A stretch of 64,000 nucleotides of DNA from Leucobacter aridicollis (GTDB lineage Bacteria > Actinomycetota > Actinomycetes > Actinomycetales > Microbacteriaceae): contig NZ_JACCBD010000001.1 of the NCBI RefSeq assembly GCF_013409595.1, forward strand, positions 2,604,001-2,668,000, read 5' to 3'. Positions 17,819 through 26,127 of this stretch are shown here, piece after piece (the first letter of the stretch is position 1; each line of letters starts with the position of its first letter). Under the pieces are notes generated by a model, which saw only the letters and a program-made list of their open reading frames with translations, did no database searches and was not told the origin of the DNA. A program made the translations under genes and the position numbers.

Positions 17819-17995
17819 CTACTCCTCGCGTGCGGGAAGACCGGCCTTCTGGCGTTCCTCGTTCTCGATCTCGCGGTAGATGCGTCGCTCGGTGCGGTCT
17901 GCCCGGAGAATGAGCCTCATAACCATCCAGAAGAAGAGCCCGATGAGCACGGTCGGCGTGAGCGACCAGACTGCATTCATCCACCAGTTATCCAT
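17819..17995 (-). CDS. Small single-pass membrane protein of unknown function
   Basis: A 58-residue protein with one hydrophobic segment (about residues 7-28) and a charged cytoplasmic tail rich in Arg and Glu (RADRTERRIYREIENEERQ). It sits between lysS and cls, all on the same strand. The ATG at 17995 is chosen; a TTG three codons upstream is an alternative. The strong segregation of a hydrophobic half and a charged half and the intact frame favour a real gene, but nothing shows its role. Confidence 0.65.
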   Translation of the reverse strand: MDNWWMNAVWSLTPTVLIGLFFWMVMRLILRADRTERRIYREIENEERQKAGLPAREE

Positions 17996-18100
17996 AGTTG
18001 CCAACTTTACCCCCAGCGCCCCTGGGATTACCTGGGCGCTTCACGATCATTCCCTGTCAGTTGCGTGCCGCCGCTACGCGCTGAACGCGCAGCCGCTCAT

Positions 18101-18134
18101 GCGGAGGGCCCCCGCGCGAACGGAGGCCCTCCGC
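18101..18134 (-). terminator. Terminator hairpin of lysS
   Basis: GCGGAGGGCC pairs perfectly with GGCCCTCCGC (10 bp, 14-nt loop), 17 bp past the lysS stop. No T-run is present. Confidence 0.75.
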
Positions 18135-18150
18135 GGCCAATGCTCGGTCG

Positions 18151-19698
18151 CTACTTGACGAGCGGGAAGAGGATCGTCTCGCGGATTCCCAGGCCGGTGA
18201 GCGCCATGAGCAGGCGGTCCATGCCCATGCCCATGCCACCGGTCGGGGGCATCGCATGCTCGAGCGCGCGGAGGAACTCCTCGTCGACCTTCATCGCTTC
18301 GACGTCGCCGCGGGCCCCCTCCGCCGCCTGCTGCACGAAGCGCTCGCGCTGCACGACGGGGTCGATGAGCTCGGAGTATCCCGTGGCCAGCTCGAAGCCG
18401 CGGATGTACAGGTCCCACTTCTCGACGACGCCAGGGATCGAGCGGTGGTGTCGGGTGAGCGGGCTCGTCTCGACAGGGAAGTCCATGACGAACGTCGGGG
18501 TGGTGAGCGAGTCGATCACAAAGTGCTCCCACAGCTCTTCGACGAGCTTGCCGTGGTTTGCGAGCGGCACCTCGACGCCCTCGGCGTCGGCGAGCGCCTG
18601 CAGCTCGGCGACAGTCGTCTCCGGCGTGATCTGCGTGCCGGCTGCCTCCGAGAGCGAGTCGTACATCGAGATACGGTTCCACTCGCCGCCGAGGTCGAAG
18701 AGCGTGCCGTCCGCCCACTTCACGACGTGCGTGCCCTCGCGCTCGGTGCCGACGTTCGCGGCGAGCGCGGCGTTCTGCACGAGCTCCTGCGTGAGGTCGG
18801 CGATGCCGTTGTAGTCGGTGTAGGCCTGGTATGACTCGAGCATCGCGAACTCGGGGCTGTGGGTCGAGTCTGCGCCCTCGTTGCGGAAGTTGCGGTTGAT
18901 CTCGAAGACCCGCTCGAGCCCGCCGACGGCAGCGCGCTTGAGGAACAGCTCGGGCGCGATGCGCAGGTAAAGCTCCATGTCGAACGCGTTCGAGTGCGTC
19001 ACGAACGGTCGGGCCGAGGCGCCGCCGTGCATGGTCTGCAGCATCGGGGTCTCGACCTCGATGAAGTCATGCTTCGCGAAGGTATCGCGCAGGCTCGCCA
19101 TGGTGCGCGCGCGGGTGAGCACGTTGACGCGGGCCTGCTCGCGAGCGATGAGGTCGAGGTAGCGCTGGCGCACCCGCGTCTCCTCGTTCAGCTCGGCGTG
19201 CAGGTTCGGCAGCGGGGCAATCGCCTTCGCCGCGACCTGCCACTGGGTCACCATCACCGAGAGCTCGCCGCGGCGGCTCGAGATCACCTCTCCCTGCACG
19301 AACAGGTGGTCACCGAGGTCGGTGAGCTCCTTGTACTCGGCGAGCGACGCTTCGCCGACCTCCGCGAGCGACAGCATTGCCTGGATGCGGGTACCGTCGC
19401 CGGCCTGGATCGAGGCGAAGCAGAGCTTGCCGGTGTTGCGCTGGAAGACGATGCGGCCGGCGATGCCGACGGTCTCACCCGAGGCCGAATCGGGGGTCTC
19501 CTCGAGGTGCCCCCACTTGGCCCGCACTGCCGGGATCGTCGTCGTGACGGGCACCGAAACCGGGTACGCGCCGCCGGCAAGGTCACCCGCGGCGTTCAGC
19601 CGCTCCCGCTTCTCGAGACGGATGCGCTTCTGCTCGAAGATTTCCTCTTCGCTCTGAACTTCTTCAGTGGCGGGGTTCGGCGCAGTCTGCTCGCTCAT
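18151..19698 (-). CDS. lysS: Lysyl-tRNA synthetase, class II
   Basis: A 515-residue class II aminoacyl-tRNA synthetase that charges tRNA-Lys. It has the N-terminal OB-fold anticodon domain (about residues 60-165) and the class II catalytic core: EVETPMLQTMHGGASARPF, FLKRAAVGGLERVFEINRNFRNEG (motif 2 region), and C-terminal GGMGMGMDRLLMALTG (motif 3 with the ATP-binding Arg). GGAGGAA stands 9 bp before the ATG. The acidic N-terminal extension of about 30 residues is typical of actinobacterial forms. Confidence 0.97.
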   Translation of the reverse strand: MSEQTAPNPATEEVQSEEEIFEQKRIRLEKRERLNAAGDLAGGAYPVSVPVTTTIPAVRAKWGHLEETPDSASGETVGIAGRIVFQRNTGKLCFASIQAGDGTRIQAMLSLAEVGEASLAEYKELTDLGDHLFVQGEVISSRRGELSVMVTQWQVAAKAIAPLPNLHAELNEETRVRQRYLDLIAREQARVNVLTRARTMASLRDTFAKHDFIEVETPMLQTMHGGASARPFVTHSNAFDMELYLRIAPELFLKRAAVGGLERVFEINRNFRNEGADSTHSPEFAMLESYQAYTDYNGIADLTQELVQNAALAANVGTEREGTHVVKWADGTLFDLGGEWNRISMYDSLSEAAGTQITPETTVAELQALADAEGVEVPLANHGKLVEELWEHFVIDSLTTPTFVMDFPVETSPLTRHHRSIPGVVEKWDLYIRGFELATGYSELIDPVVQRERFVQQAAEGARGDVEAMKVDEEFLRALEHAMPPTGGMGMGMDRLLMALTGLGIRETILFPLVK

Positions 19699-19795
19699 TT
19701 GGCGGGTTCCTCCGTAGTGTAGACGTAGATATCTATCCTACGCGAGGCGCAGAGTGTTCCCACATTTGGAGCCCGCGGATGGGCGATACTGATGG

Positions 19796-19811
19796 GTGGT
19801 GGGAGCGCCCA
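19796..19811 (+). promoter_or_regulatory. Hairpin before the multicopper oxidase gene
   Basis: GGTGGG-AGCG-CCCACC is a perfect 6-bp stem with a 4-nt loop, ending 20 bp before the ATG and just before its AAGGAGG Shine-Dalgarno. It could affect translation or be an operator; the role is unknown. Confidence 0.4.
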
Positions 19812-19831
19812 CCCCGGCTCAAGGAGGCTGC

Positions 19832-21318
19832 ATGCCCGGCTCATCGCGGATCACCCGCAGGGGCGTCCTCGCGGCGGCAGCGGCCGGCGCCGTCACGACG
19901 TCGATCGTCGCGCTCGGGGGCTGGCGGGTCGCGCGGCGCCCGGTCATCTCCCCCGAACCGGGATCGGGATCGGCTCTGCCACCCGGAGCGACCACTGTCC
20001 GTGCGCCCCTCGCCATCCCCGCGCTCGACGAGGGCACTGTCGGCGACGACGGCGTGCGCGCCTTCGAGCTCGTTGCCCAGGCCGGGGAGAGTTCGTTCGT
20101 CGCCGGCGTGCGGACTCCCACGTGGGGGTACAACGGCGCGTTCGGCGGGCCGACGCTCCGCGCGGCGCAGGGCGAGCGCGTCCGCGTTGTCGTGCGCAGC
20201 GAGCTCGCCGAGGTGACGACGACGCACTGGCACGGCATGAAGCTTCCGGCGATCGCCGACGGCGGCCCGCACCAGCCCATCGCGCCGGGCTGTTCATTGT
20301 CGACGACGCCGAGCCTCCCGTGGATGCTCCGCTGCCGCGAGAGTACGGTGTTGACGACATCCCCGTCGTGGTGACCGACCGCAGCTTCTCGGCCGACGGC
20401 ACGTTCGACGAGCGCAGGCGCGACGCGGCGGGCATGCTGGGCGACACGCTCCTCGTCAACGGCACCGTGTCGCCCCGCTTCGCCGCGACGCGGGAGCTCA
20501 CTCGGCTGCGCATCCTCAACGGGTCCACGGCGCGCAGCTACCGCTTCGAGCTCGATGCCGGCCCACTGCTGCTCGTCGGCACCGACTCTGGGCTGTTGCC
20601 GGAGCCCGTGGAGGTCCCGGGGGTCACGCTGACGCCCGGGGAACGGGCGGAGGTGGTCGTCGCGCTTGCACCCGGCGCGTCCGCCATGCTGCGCTCGGTG
20701 CCCCACACGCTCGGGCTGCTGGACACGACGGAGCGTGCAAGCGGCACCGGCGACACCTTCGAGGTCCTCGAACTCACCCGCGACGGCGCGACGGCCCGCC
20801 CCGCTGCTGCGACGCTCGCGGACCTGACAGGCTGGATCGCGGCGGGCGGCGCGCTCGCCGCACCCCTCACGGACCCACCCGAGCCCGACCGGCGGCGCAC
20901 CATCACGCTGCAGGACAACAAGATCAACCACCGGCGCATGAACATGGCGCGCATCGACGAGGTCGTCACCGTCGGAGACCGCGAGCGCTGGCTCATCACC
21001 AACGAGCACTTCCTCCCCCACAACCTGCACATCCACAACGCCCGGTTCAGGGTGCACTCGGTTGAGGGCCGCGCGCCCACCGCCGAGCTGCGCGGGTGGA
21101 AAGACACCGTGTACGCGCCGCCAAGCCGGACCGTCGTCATCGACGTCGAGTTCGGCACGTCAACAGACCCGCACCTGCCCTACATGTTCCACTGCCACCT
21201 GCTCCAGCACGAGGATCAGGGCATGATGGCGCAGTTCGTCGTTGTGCGGCCGGGCGAGGAGGCCGGGCCGCTCGACACCCCAGCAATCCGCGATGGAGGT
21301 TCACATGACGGACACTGA
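19832..21318 (+). pseudogene. Multicopper oxidase, broken by an internal out-of-frame deletion
   Basis: The first part (19832 to about 20289) reads in one frame: a Tat-type signal (RITRRGVLAAAAAGAVTTSI), then a cupredoxin domain with NGAFGGPTLRAAQGERVRV and the first copper motif THWHGMKLP. After HQPIAPG the homology continues only in another frame as AGLFIVDDAEPPVD, through to the third and fourth copper motifs (FLPHNLHIHNARF and MFHCHLLQHEDQGMM). The segment normally found here, including the second copper HxH (HPHxHG) and about 30-35 residues, is absent. The junction lies in GCCGGGC (20284-20290), so a microhomology deletion is likely. The product is truncated and would lack the trinuclear copper cluster. 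A sequencing error cannot explain the missing residues. Confidence 0.8.
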
Positions 21319-21715
21319 TCGAGCTCCCGGGGGCGGCGCGGTTGCGGCGCTCACACGCTGGACGCTGATCCTGCACGCTGCGCTGCTCGCAGCGCAGCCC
21401 TTCCTCGCGGGGGCGATGCTCGACGCGATGAGCCCGAGCCCGCAGACGATGCACCGGATGGTTGCCATGACTGTCGTCGCGGTCGCAATCGTCCAGGTAC
21501 TTCTCACCCTCGCGGCCTGGAAGGGCAGGGCGGGGTGGCCGCGCGACGCCTTTAACCTGTCGTTGCTGTTGCTCGGGCTTGAGCTCGTGCAGTTCACGCT
21601 CGGCCATCTCAGCCTCGGCATGGCCTTACACATCCCGCTCGGGATCGCGTCGCTCGCCGCCGGCGTCTATCTCGCCGTACGATTCGCGAGACACCCCATC
21701 CCCGTCGAGGGTTAG
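21305..21715 (+). CDS. Four-helix membrane protein downstream of the multicopper oxidase
   Basis: A 136-residue hydrophobic protein with about four transmembrane helices (about residues 14-34, 45-67, 76-100, 104-127). Its ATG, preceded by GGAGG, lies inside the last codons of the multicopper oxidase gene (14 bp overlap), so it was once translationally coupled to it. Helices contain conserved-looking His (LHAAL, MHRMV, LGHLSLGMALHIPLG), a pattern seen in small haem- or copper-associated membrane proteins, but no function can be assigned. The 3' end overlaps the convergent surface protein gene by 4 bp. Confidence 0.7.
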   Translation: MTDTDRAPGGGAVAALTRWTLILHAALLAAQPFLAGAMLDAMSPSPQTMHRMVAMTVVAVAIVQVLLTLAAWKGRAGWPRDAFNLSLLLLGLELVQFTLGHLSLGMALHIPLGIASLAAGVYLAVRFARHPIPVEG

Positions 21716-22593
21716 ACCGCCTCGATCTCGAGTTCTTCTTCCTCCTCGCGGCGGCGCTTCGCGGCAAACAGCATGACGCCGATGAGCAGCAGCGCGAGCG
21801 CGATGCAGATGAGCGCGAGCATCCCGGTGCCACCGGTGACGGAGATCTCGGGAGTCGAGGTCTCCCCCGTGAGGTTCACGCCAACGTCAAAGCTCAGCTC
21901 GGTCGACGGCGCGCCAGACGAGTTCGAGGTCTCCACGGCGGCGTCCATCGCGAAACCGAACGTGACGGGAACCGTCGCGCCCTGCTGGACGGCAACCTCC
22001 GCGAAGGAGACCCTGTCGCCGGCCTTCAGGGCCTCGAAGGTTTCCTCGCCGGTGACGCCCGCGATGTCCCAGAACAGGGTCACGTCTTTCGCGAGGTCGG
22101 GGTTCAACGCGCCCTCAGGAATGAGCTCGGTCACGTCGAGGGTGACAGCGGCGACGCCCTCGCCGGGACCCGCGTTGATGACGTTCAGGGTGCGGGTGAC
22201 GCGGTCGCCGGGCGATGCCTTGCGGTCACCGATGAACGTGGTCTCGGCGCGAGCGTACTCGGCGCCGGTCCAGTCCAGGTGCACGGCCGGGCCGTCCCAC
22301 TCGGCCTGCACCGTCGCCGCGGGAAGGGCGGTCGCGCCCTGCACGGTCGTGCCTGTGCCGAGGCGCTCTGGCGCCTGCGGGGTTCCGCCCGGAGCGACAG
22401 AGTTTGCCCGGCCGCCGAACATCGGCATCGAGTCGGCCATCGCAAGCGCGACGCCGGCCCCGAGCAGCAGGAGAACGGTGAGGATGCCGGCAATGAACTT
22501 GCCGCGTGCGCTCATCCCATGGCCTGCGTCGACGGTGAGCACCGTACTGGCAGCGCGCGTCGCGTGGTCGTCTGTGGAGATACGCAAGGTCAT
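21712..22593 (-). CDS. Membrane-anchored cell-surface protein of the SipW locus
   Basis: A 293-residue protein with an N-terminal hydrophobic segment (about residues 31-53, GKFIAGILTVLLLLGAGVALAMADS) and a C-terminal anchor (about 256-277) followed by KRRREEEEELE. The external part is beta-rich (RVTRTLNVINAGPGEGVAAV looks like a TasA/CalY or DUF-type sandwich). SVTGGTG before the last helix recalls a degenerate sortase signal, but LPxTG is not present. The ATG overlaps the sipW stop by 4 bp. It probably anchors or caps the secreted subunits encoded upstream (inference). Confidence 0.72.
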   Translation of the reverse strand: MTLRISTDDHATRAASTVLTVDAGHGMSARGKFIAGILTVLLLLGAGVALAMADSMPMFGGRANSVAPGGTPQAPERLGTGTTVQGATALPAATVQAEWDGPAVHLDWTGAEYARAETTFIGDRKASPGDRVTRTLNVINAGPGEGVAAVTLDVTELIPEGALNPDLAKDVTLFWDIAGVTGEETFEALKAGDRVSFAEVAVQQGATVPVTFGFAMDAAVETSNSSGAPSTELSFDVGVNLTGETSTPEISVTGGTGMLALICIALALLLIGVMLFAAKRRREEEEELEIEAV

Positions 22594-23501
22594 CCCTCGT
22601 TTCGGTGGTTGGGCGTACTGTCTGAATGCTTGGCGTCTGAGGCGATCTCGTCAGTCTCGGCGGACTTCAGGAGCGCTTCGGCTTCGGTGACGGCGTCTCT
22701 GCCGCCCATCGCGAACGCGAGTTCGCGCTCCCGGAGTTCGATCTCGCGCTCCCTGATCGCGAGCTCGCGCTCGCGGAGATCCTGCTCGCGTGGCTCGGCG
22801 ACTGGCGCCTGATAGGTCACGGTCGGAGCCGGTGCGGCCGCTCCCGCCCCGGATGGGCCTGCACCCTGCGGGCGGGGCACCGAGACGACGGTGGTGCGGG
22901 GCTTACGGAAGCTGCTGAGCGCTCCCCAGCCGATGAGTACCGCCGCGGCGATGCCTGCAACGATCATCGGGTTTTGCGAGACCCACTGGCGGATCCAGCC
23001 GAGCCCAGGGACGCCGTACATGAACACGCCGCGGACCTGCGCCGGGGAGACCGGCTCGTCGACAGAGGAGTTCGCGTCGCCCTGGGTGATGAGCCGGCAT
23101 GAGGTGCCGTCCTCGAACGTGCCGATGGTCTTGCCGATCACGCGGTGCGTGATGAGCGTCGGGTCGTTCGGCTCGGGGAAGTACGTGACGATCTGCCCGA
23201 CAGAGACATCGTTGCAGACCTTGGCCTCGTCCGTGCCCTTGACGACAACAACGTCGCCCGGCGAGAACGTCGGCTCCATCGACCCGGACAGCACCGTGAG
23301 CGAGTCACCGCCGAGCACGCGCGGCACAACGAGCAGCGCGGCGAGGGCGGCGATCACGACGATCGCGAAAGCGGACCCGATCGCGCGGGCAGCAATCTGC
23401 CACGGCGAGTCGTACCAACCGCGGGTCGTCTTCCTCGCCGTGGTGCGGGTCTTCGTGCGGACCGGCTGCCTCCGCGCCTTGGACGTCGTCTTGGTGCTCA
23501 T
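22590..23501 (-). CDS. sipW: SipW-type (ER-type) signal peptidase I with coiled-coil tail
   Basis: A 303-residue signal peptidase. An N-terminal transmembrane helix (about residues 38-62) precedes the catalytic Ser in VLSGSMEPTFSPGD (Ser74); the general base is His119 in LITHRVIG rather than Lys, the mark of the archaeal/ER type. RLITQGDANSSVDEPV is the third box. A second helix spans 178-197. Residues 198-303 are an unusual extension: a Pro/Ala linker and a heptad region (about 238-262) of repeating RERE units. It should process the alternate-type signal peptides encoded upstream. GGAGG strongly precedes the ATG. Confidence 0.92.
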   Translation of the reverse strand: MSTKTTSKARRQPVRTKTRTTARKTTRGWYDSPWQIAARAIGSAFAIVVIAALAALLVVPRVLGGDSLTVLSGSMEPTFSPGDVVVVKGTDEAKVCNDVSVGQIVTYFPEPNDPTLITHRVIGKTIGTFEDGTSCRLITQGDANSSVDEPVSPAQVRGVFMYGVPGLGWIRQWVSQNPMIVAGIAAAVLIGWGALSSFRKPRTTVVSVPRPQGAGPSGAGAAAPAPTVTYQAPVAEPREQDLRERELAIREREIELRERELAFAMGGRDAVTEAEALLKSAETDEIASDAKHSDSTPNHRNEG

Positions 23502-23562
23502 CGGATCCTCCTTTCGGATCGTCTCAGGTGGCCCGTCGGGCCGGAAAGTTGAGGGGGTGGGG

Positions 23563-23597
23563 CCCCGCAGGCCCTGCCAGTGGCCTGGCCTGCGGGG
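23563..23597 (-). terminator. Hairpin between the surface-subunit gene and sipW
   Basis: CCCCGCAGGCC and GGCCTGCGGGG pair perfectly over 11 bp with a 13-nt loop. It stands 38 bp past the stop of the 23635-24453 gene and 62 bp before sipW, so it may allow subunit mRNA to be much more abundant than the protease mRNA. Confidence 0.65.
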
Positions 23598-23634
23598 GTC
23601 CCGGTGTTCGCGCGGGGCGCGAACGGTGATGCGC

Positions 23635-24453
23635 TTAGTTGAACTGTGCGCCGGTGTCGCGGACCTGGTTCAGCGAAACGGTCAGCTCGCCGAGCGTGTC
23701 AACGAGGGTAACGTCGGTGCGCTCTTCAACGGTGACGTCGGTTGCCTGGTAGCGGAAGTCGCCATCCTGGTCCTCGTAGAACGATGCGTAGATCACAACG
23801 TTGAGGTCAACCGAGGTGGTCGGCATGCCGAAGACTGCCGACTGTGCAGCTGCGCCGCCAACAGCGGTCGCGGTGTCGCCGAGGATGCCGTTGGTTGCGT
23901 CCTCTGCGCCTGCTGCCTGGCCCGCGGCCGGAGCCGAGAGGTAGAGCAGCGGTGCGTCAGCGGTCTTGGGCAGCGCGGTCTCGGTGACGAGGAGCTCGTC
24001 GCCGTAGTAGATCTCGTAGCTGTAGTTGATGCCCGAGACGTTCTCCTCGAGCGCGTCGAGACCGTCGATGCCGACGCGAGCAACAAGGTTGTCGCCCTCG
24101 AGGGTTGCGGTTGCCTCGAACGATGCTGCGAGCTTGTCGCCCGGGGCGATGCGCCACTCAGCAACGTCAACGATCTCGTGGCCGGGCTGCGAGCCATCGG
24201 TCGCGCCAACGGTCTCGGTAGCGTCCTTACGGTCGTTCGAGACATCCCAGAACGACGTGTCAGCGGACTGCACGAGGTTCAGGTCACCGGCGGTGATGTC
24301 GCCGCCCGAGAACGTGTCCGATGCGGACCAGAGGGCGAAGGTCGAGCCGCCGATGAGCAGCGCTGCAGTGCCAGCAGCTACCCACATGAAGCCCTTGCGG
24401 CGCTTGTTGGGCTCGCTGACAACGATGACCTGGTCGTGGTTCGTGTTCGACAT
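23635..24453 (-). CDS. TasA/CalY-like secreted subunit with alternate-type signal peptide
   Basis: A 272-residue protein. The N-terminus is basic (KRRKGFMW), followed by a hydrophobic segment (about 23-40) and the alternate-type signal motif ALWSASDTFSGGDITAGDLN, a hallmark of SipW substrates. The mature part is beta-rich and acidic with paired segments typical of the TasA/CalY family, whose members polymerise into surface fibres or are secreted. It has its own AGGAG site before the ATG. A strong hairpin closes it off from sipW. A related protein is encoded two genes upstream (25450-26127). The fibre role is an inference from the family. Confidence 0.85.
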   Translation of the reverse strand: MSNTNHDQVIVVSEPNKRRKGFMWVAAGTAALLIGGSTFALWSASDTFSGGDITAGDLNLVQSADTSFWDVSNDRKDATETVGATDGSQPGHEIVDVAEWRIAPGDKLAASFEATATLEGDNLVARVGIDGLDALEENVSGINYSYEIYYGDELLVTETALPKTADAPLLYLSAPAAGQAAGAEDATNGILGDTATAVGGAAAQSAVFGMPTTSVDLNVVIYASFYEDQDGDFRYQATDVTVEERTDVTLVDTLGELTVSLNQVRDTGAQFN

Positions 24454-24532
24454 GATGGTTTTTCTCCTAGTTGGTTGAGCGCGGGGGAAGCAAGACCTCG
24501 GTCGGCGCTCAGCGCCAAGGCCACGTTTTTAT

Positions 24533-24541
24533 GGGGGGGGG
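24533..24541. repeat. Homopolymer of nine G (C9 in the mRNA)
   Basis: An uninterrupted G9 run lies 2 bp after the stop codon (CTA on plus, TAG on minus) of the 24544-25446 gene and 80 bp before the next gene. Runs of this length are uncommon here and can vary in length between cells. Confidence 0.85.
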
Positions 24542-24543
24542 AA

Positions 24544-25446
24544 CTAGTCGCGAGGCGAAACCGTGGGATTCACGTTCGTGACGATCGGGTCAAGCGAGAT
24601 GACAATGTCAGGCTCATTTGACGGGTCTGGGTAGATGTCGGCGTCCCACGCGGCGGAGGCCTTCGCCTTCGTCGTGTCTTCTGCCGTCGCCTCGGCGACC
24701 ACCAGGTTGCGGTAGACGCCGAGAAGTTCAAGTGCCGGCGGGAAGCCGATCTGGGAGTGCCAGCGGGCGATCGCGCCGTTCGCGCTGCCGTCCTCCGCGA
24801 TGCTGGTCACGCGCACGTCGTTGACGTACGTGCCGTCAGCGACGGAGTTCCAGCTGATCGCTGCACACCATTCCTGGCTGGCCTCCGTGCCGTCAAGCGC
24901 GGTGCCGGGAGCCTGGAGTTCCACGTCGGTGTTGCCAAAGACGTAGATGTTCTTCGGATCCTCGCCCTCCGGTGTCTCGGGCGTTGCCGGGACTGCAGAG
25001 CAGTCGCCGCCGTCGCCAGCGCGGAACACCTTCAGGGTCGAGCGCTCGAGCACAGTGCCTGGCTGGGCGATGCCGGAGGACACGTCGTGCGCCTCGTCGT
25101 CTCGCACCTGCTCGGTGACGGCGACATCGTAGTTCAGGCCTGCGATGCCGAGCGCGTTGCCGCTGGCGGTGAACCGCCAGACAACCGGGTCAGCGTCGAT
25201 CGTGGTCTGGTCGAGTACCTCGATGACAGTCTTGCCTGGGAGGGTGACTGTCACCGGGGCGCCGCCATCCGAGTAGCTGGGCTCCGTGATGGTCTCACTC
25301 GCCGCACCGAAACGAACCGCGCCGAGCGTGACGTCGGGAACCGTTGCCCCGACCCGTGCGCTCCAGAGCGCTGCGGCCGCGAGGCCACCTGCCAGGAGTA
25401 CGACCACCGCGCCGGCGGTGACTGCAGTACGGGTGCTGCGCTTCAT
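24544..25446 (-). CDS. Secreted protein with alternate-type signal peptide
   Basis: A 300-residue protein. A short basic N-terminus (MKRSTR), one hydrophobic segment (about 9-30) and the motif ALWSAR resemble a SipW-type signal. Two Cys (DCSA, EWCAA) and SIAEDGSANGAIARW mark the mature part, which is beta-rich and has no recognised domain. It starts 3 bp after the stop of the upstream alternate-signal protein, so they form one operon. A C9 run (mRNA strand) lies 2 nt past its stop. Its role may be as a minor subunit or adaptor of the surface structure (inference). Confidence 0.75.
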   Translation of the reverse strand: MKRSTRTAVTAGAVVVLLAGGLAAAALWSARVGATVPDVTLGAVRFGAASETITEPSYSDGGAPVTVTLPGKTVIEVLDQTTIDADPVVWRFTASGNALGIAGLNYDVAVTEQVRDDEAHDVSSGIAQPGTVLERSTLKVFRAGDGGDCSAVPATPETPEGEDPKNIYVFGNTDVELQAPGTALDGTEASQEWCAAISWNSVADGTYVNDVRVTSIAEDGSANGAIARWHSQIGFPPALELLGVYRNLVVAEATAEDTTKAKASAAWDADIYPDPSNEPDIVISLDPIVTNVNPTVSPRD

Positions 25447-25449
25447 GGA

Positions 25450-26127
25450 TCAGCCCTCCCCGTCCGTGTAGCCATCGCCTGAGCGGATCTGCTCGAGCGT
25501 TACGTTGATTCCGTCAACCGACCATTTGTCGAGGTCGTTGAGCGGCTCTTGATCGGTCCAGCGGTAGTCGCCGAGCACCTTGATCGTGACGACCACGGTC
25601 CAGTTCGCGGTCACTCCGGCATTGTCGCCGGTCAGACCTGCGACGCTCACCGGCTCACCGAGCTCGGCTTCCTCGGAGGCGGCCTCCGAGGCGTCGTTCT
25701 CGACGAGGTAGGTCGCCGCGATGATGCCGTTCTCGATGTCCTGCTCCGCGCCCGACCCCATCTCAACGTTCATCTGAGCGTTGAGGTTGTCGCCCTGCAG
25801 CACCGTGGTGAGCGGGACGCGGATCTCGACGATGTCGCCCGGCATGGAGTTGAAGCCAGCCGTGCCACCGGCGAGCGTGCCCGCCGCGGGAACAGCCACC
25901 TCGGGGGTGATCTGCGCCCAGGTGCCCTCGCCGTAGCTCAGGTTCAGGTCGCCGGCCGCAATCTTGCCGCCGGTGTAGCTGTCCTGCGCGTTCCAGAGGG
26001 CGTATGCCGCCCCGCCGGTTGCGAGCAGACCAACCGCCGCGATCGATGCACCAGCAATGAGCTGGGTTCGGTAACTCATCCGTCTGACCCGTTTTCGGGC
26101 CGCGCCGAAGGCGCTACCGAGTTTCAC
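25450..26127 (-). CDS. TasA/CalY-like secreted subunit, paralogue
   Basis: A 225-residue protein. The signal region reads YALWNAQDSYTGGKIAAGDL, closely parallel to the same position of the 272-residue subunit. The mature part lacks Cys and is beta-rich. GTG at 26127 is preferred because it overlaps the stop of the upstream 944-residue gene (GTGA), giving translational coupling; an internal ATG at 26079 is the alternative. An open frame extending further upstream lies within that gene and is not used. Confidence 0.8.
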   Translation of the reverse strand: MKLGSAFGAARKRVRRMSYRTQLIAGASIAAVGLLATGGAAYALWNAQDSYTGGKIAAGDLNLSYGEGTWAQITPEVAVPAAGTLAGGTAGFNSMPGDIVEIRVPLTTVLQGDNLNAQMNVEMGSGAEQDIENGIIAATYLVENDASEAASEEAELGEPVSVAGLTGDNAGVTANWTVVVTIKVLGDYRWTDQEPLNDLDKWSVDGINVTLEQIRSGDGYTDGEG

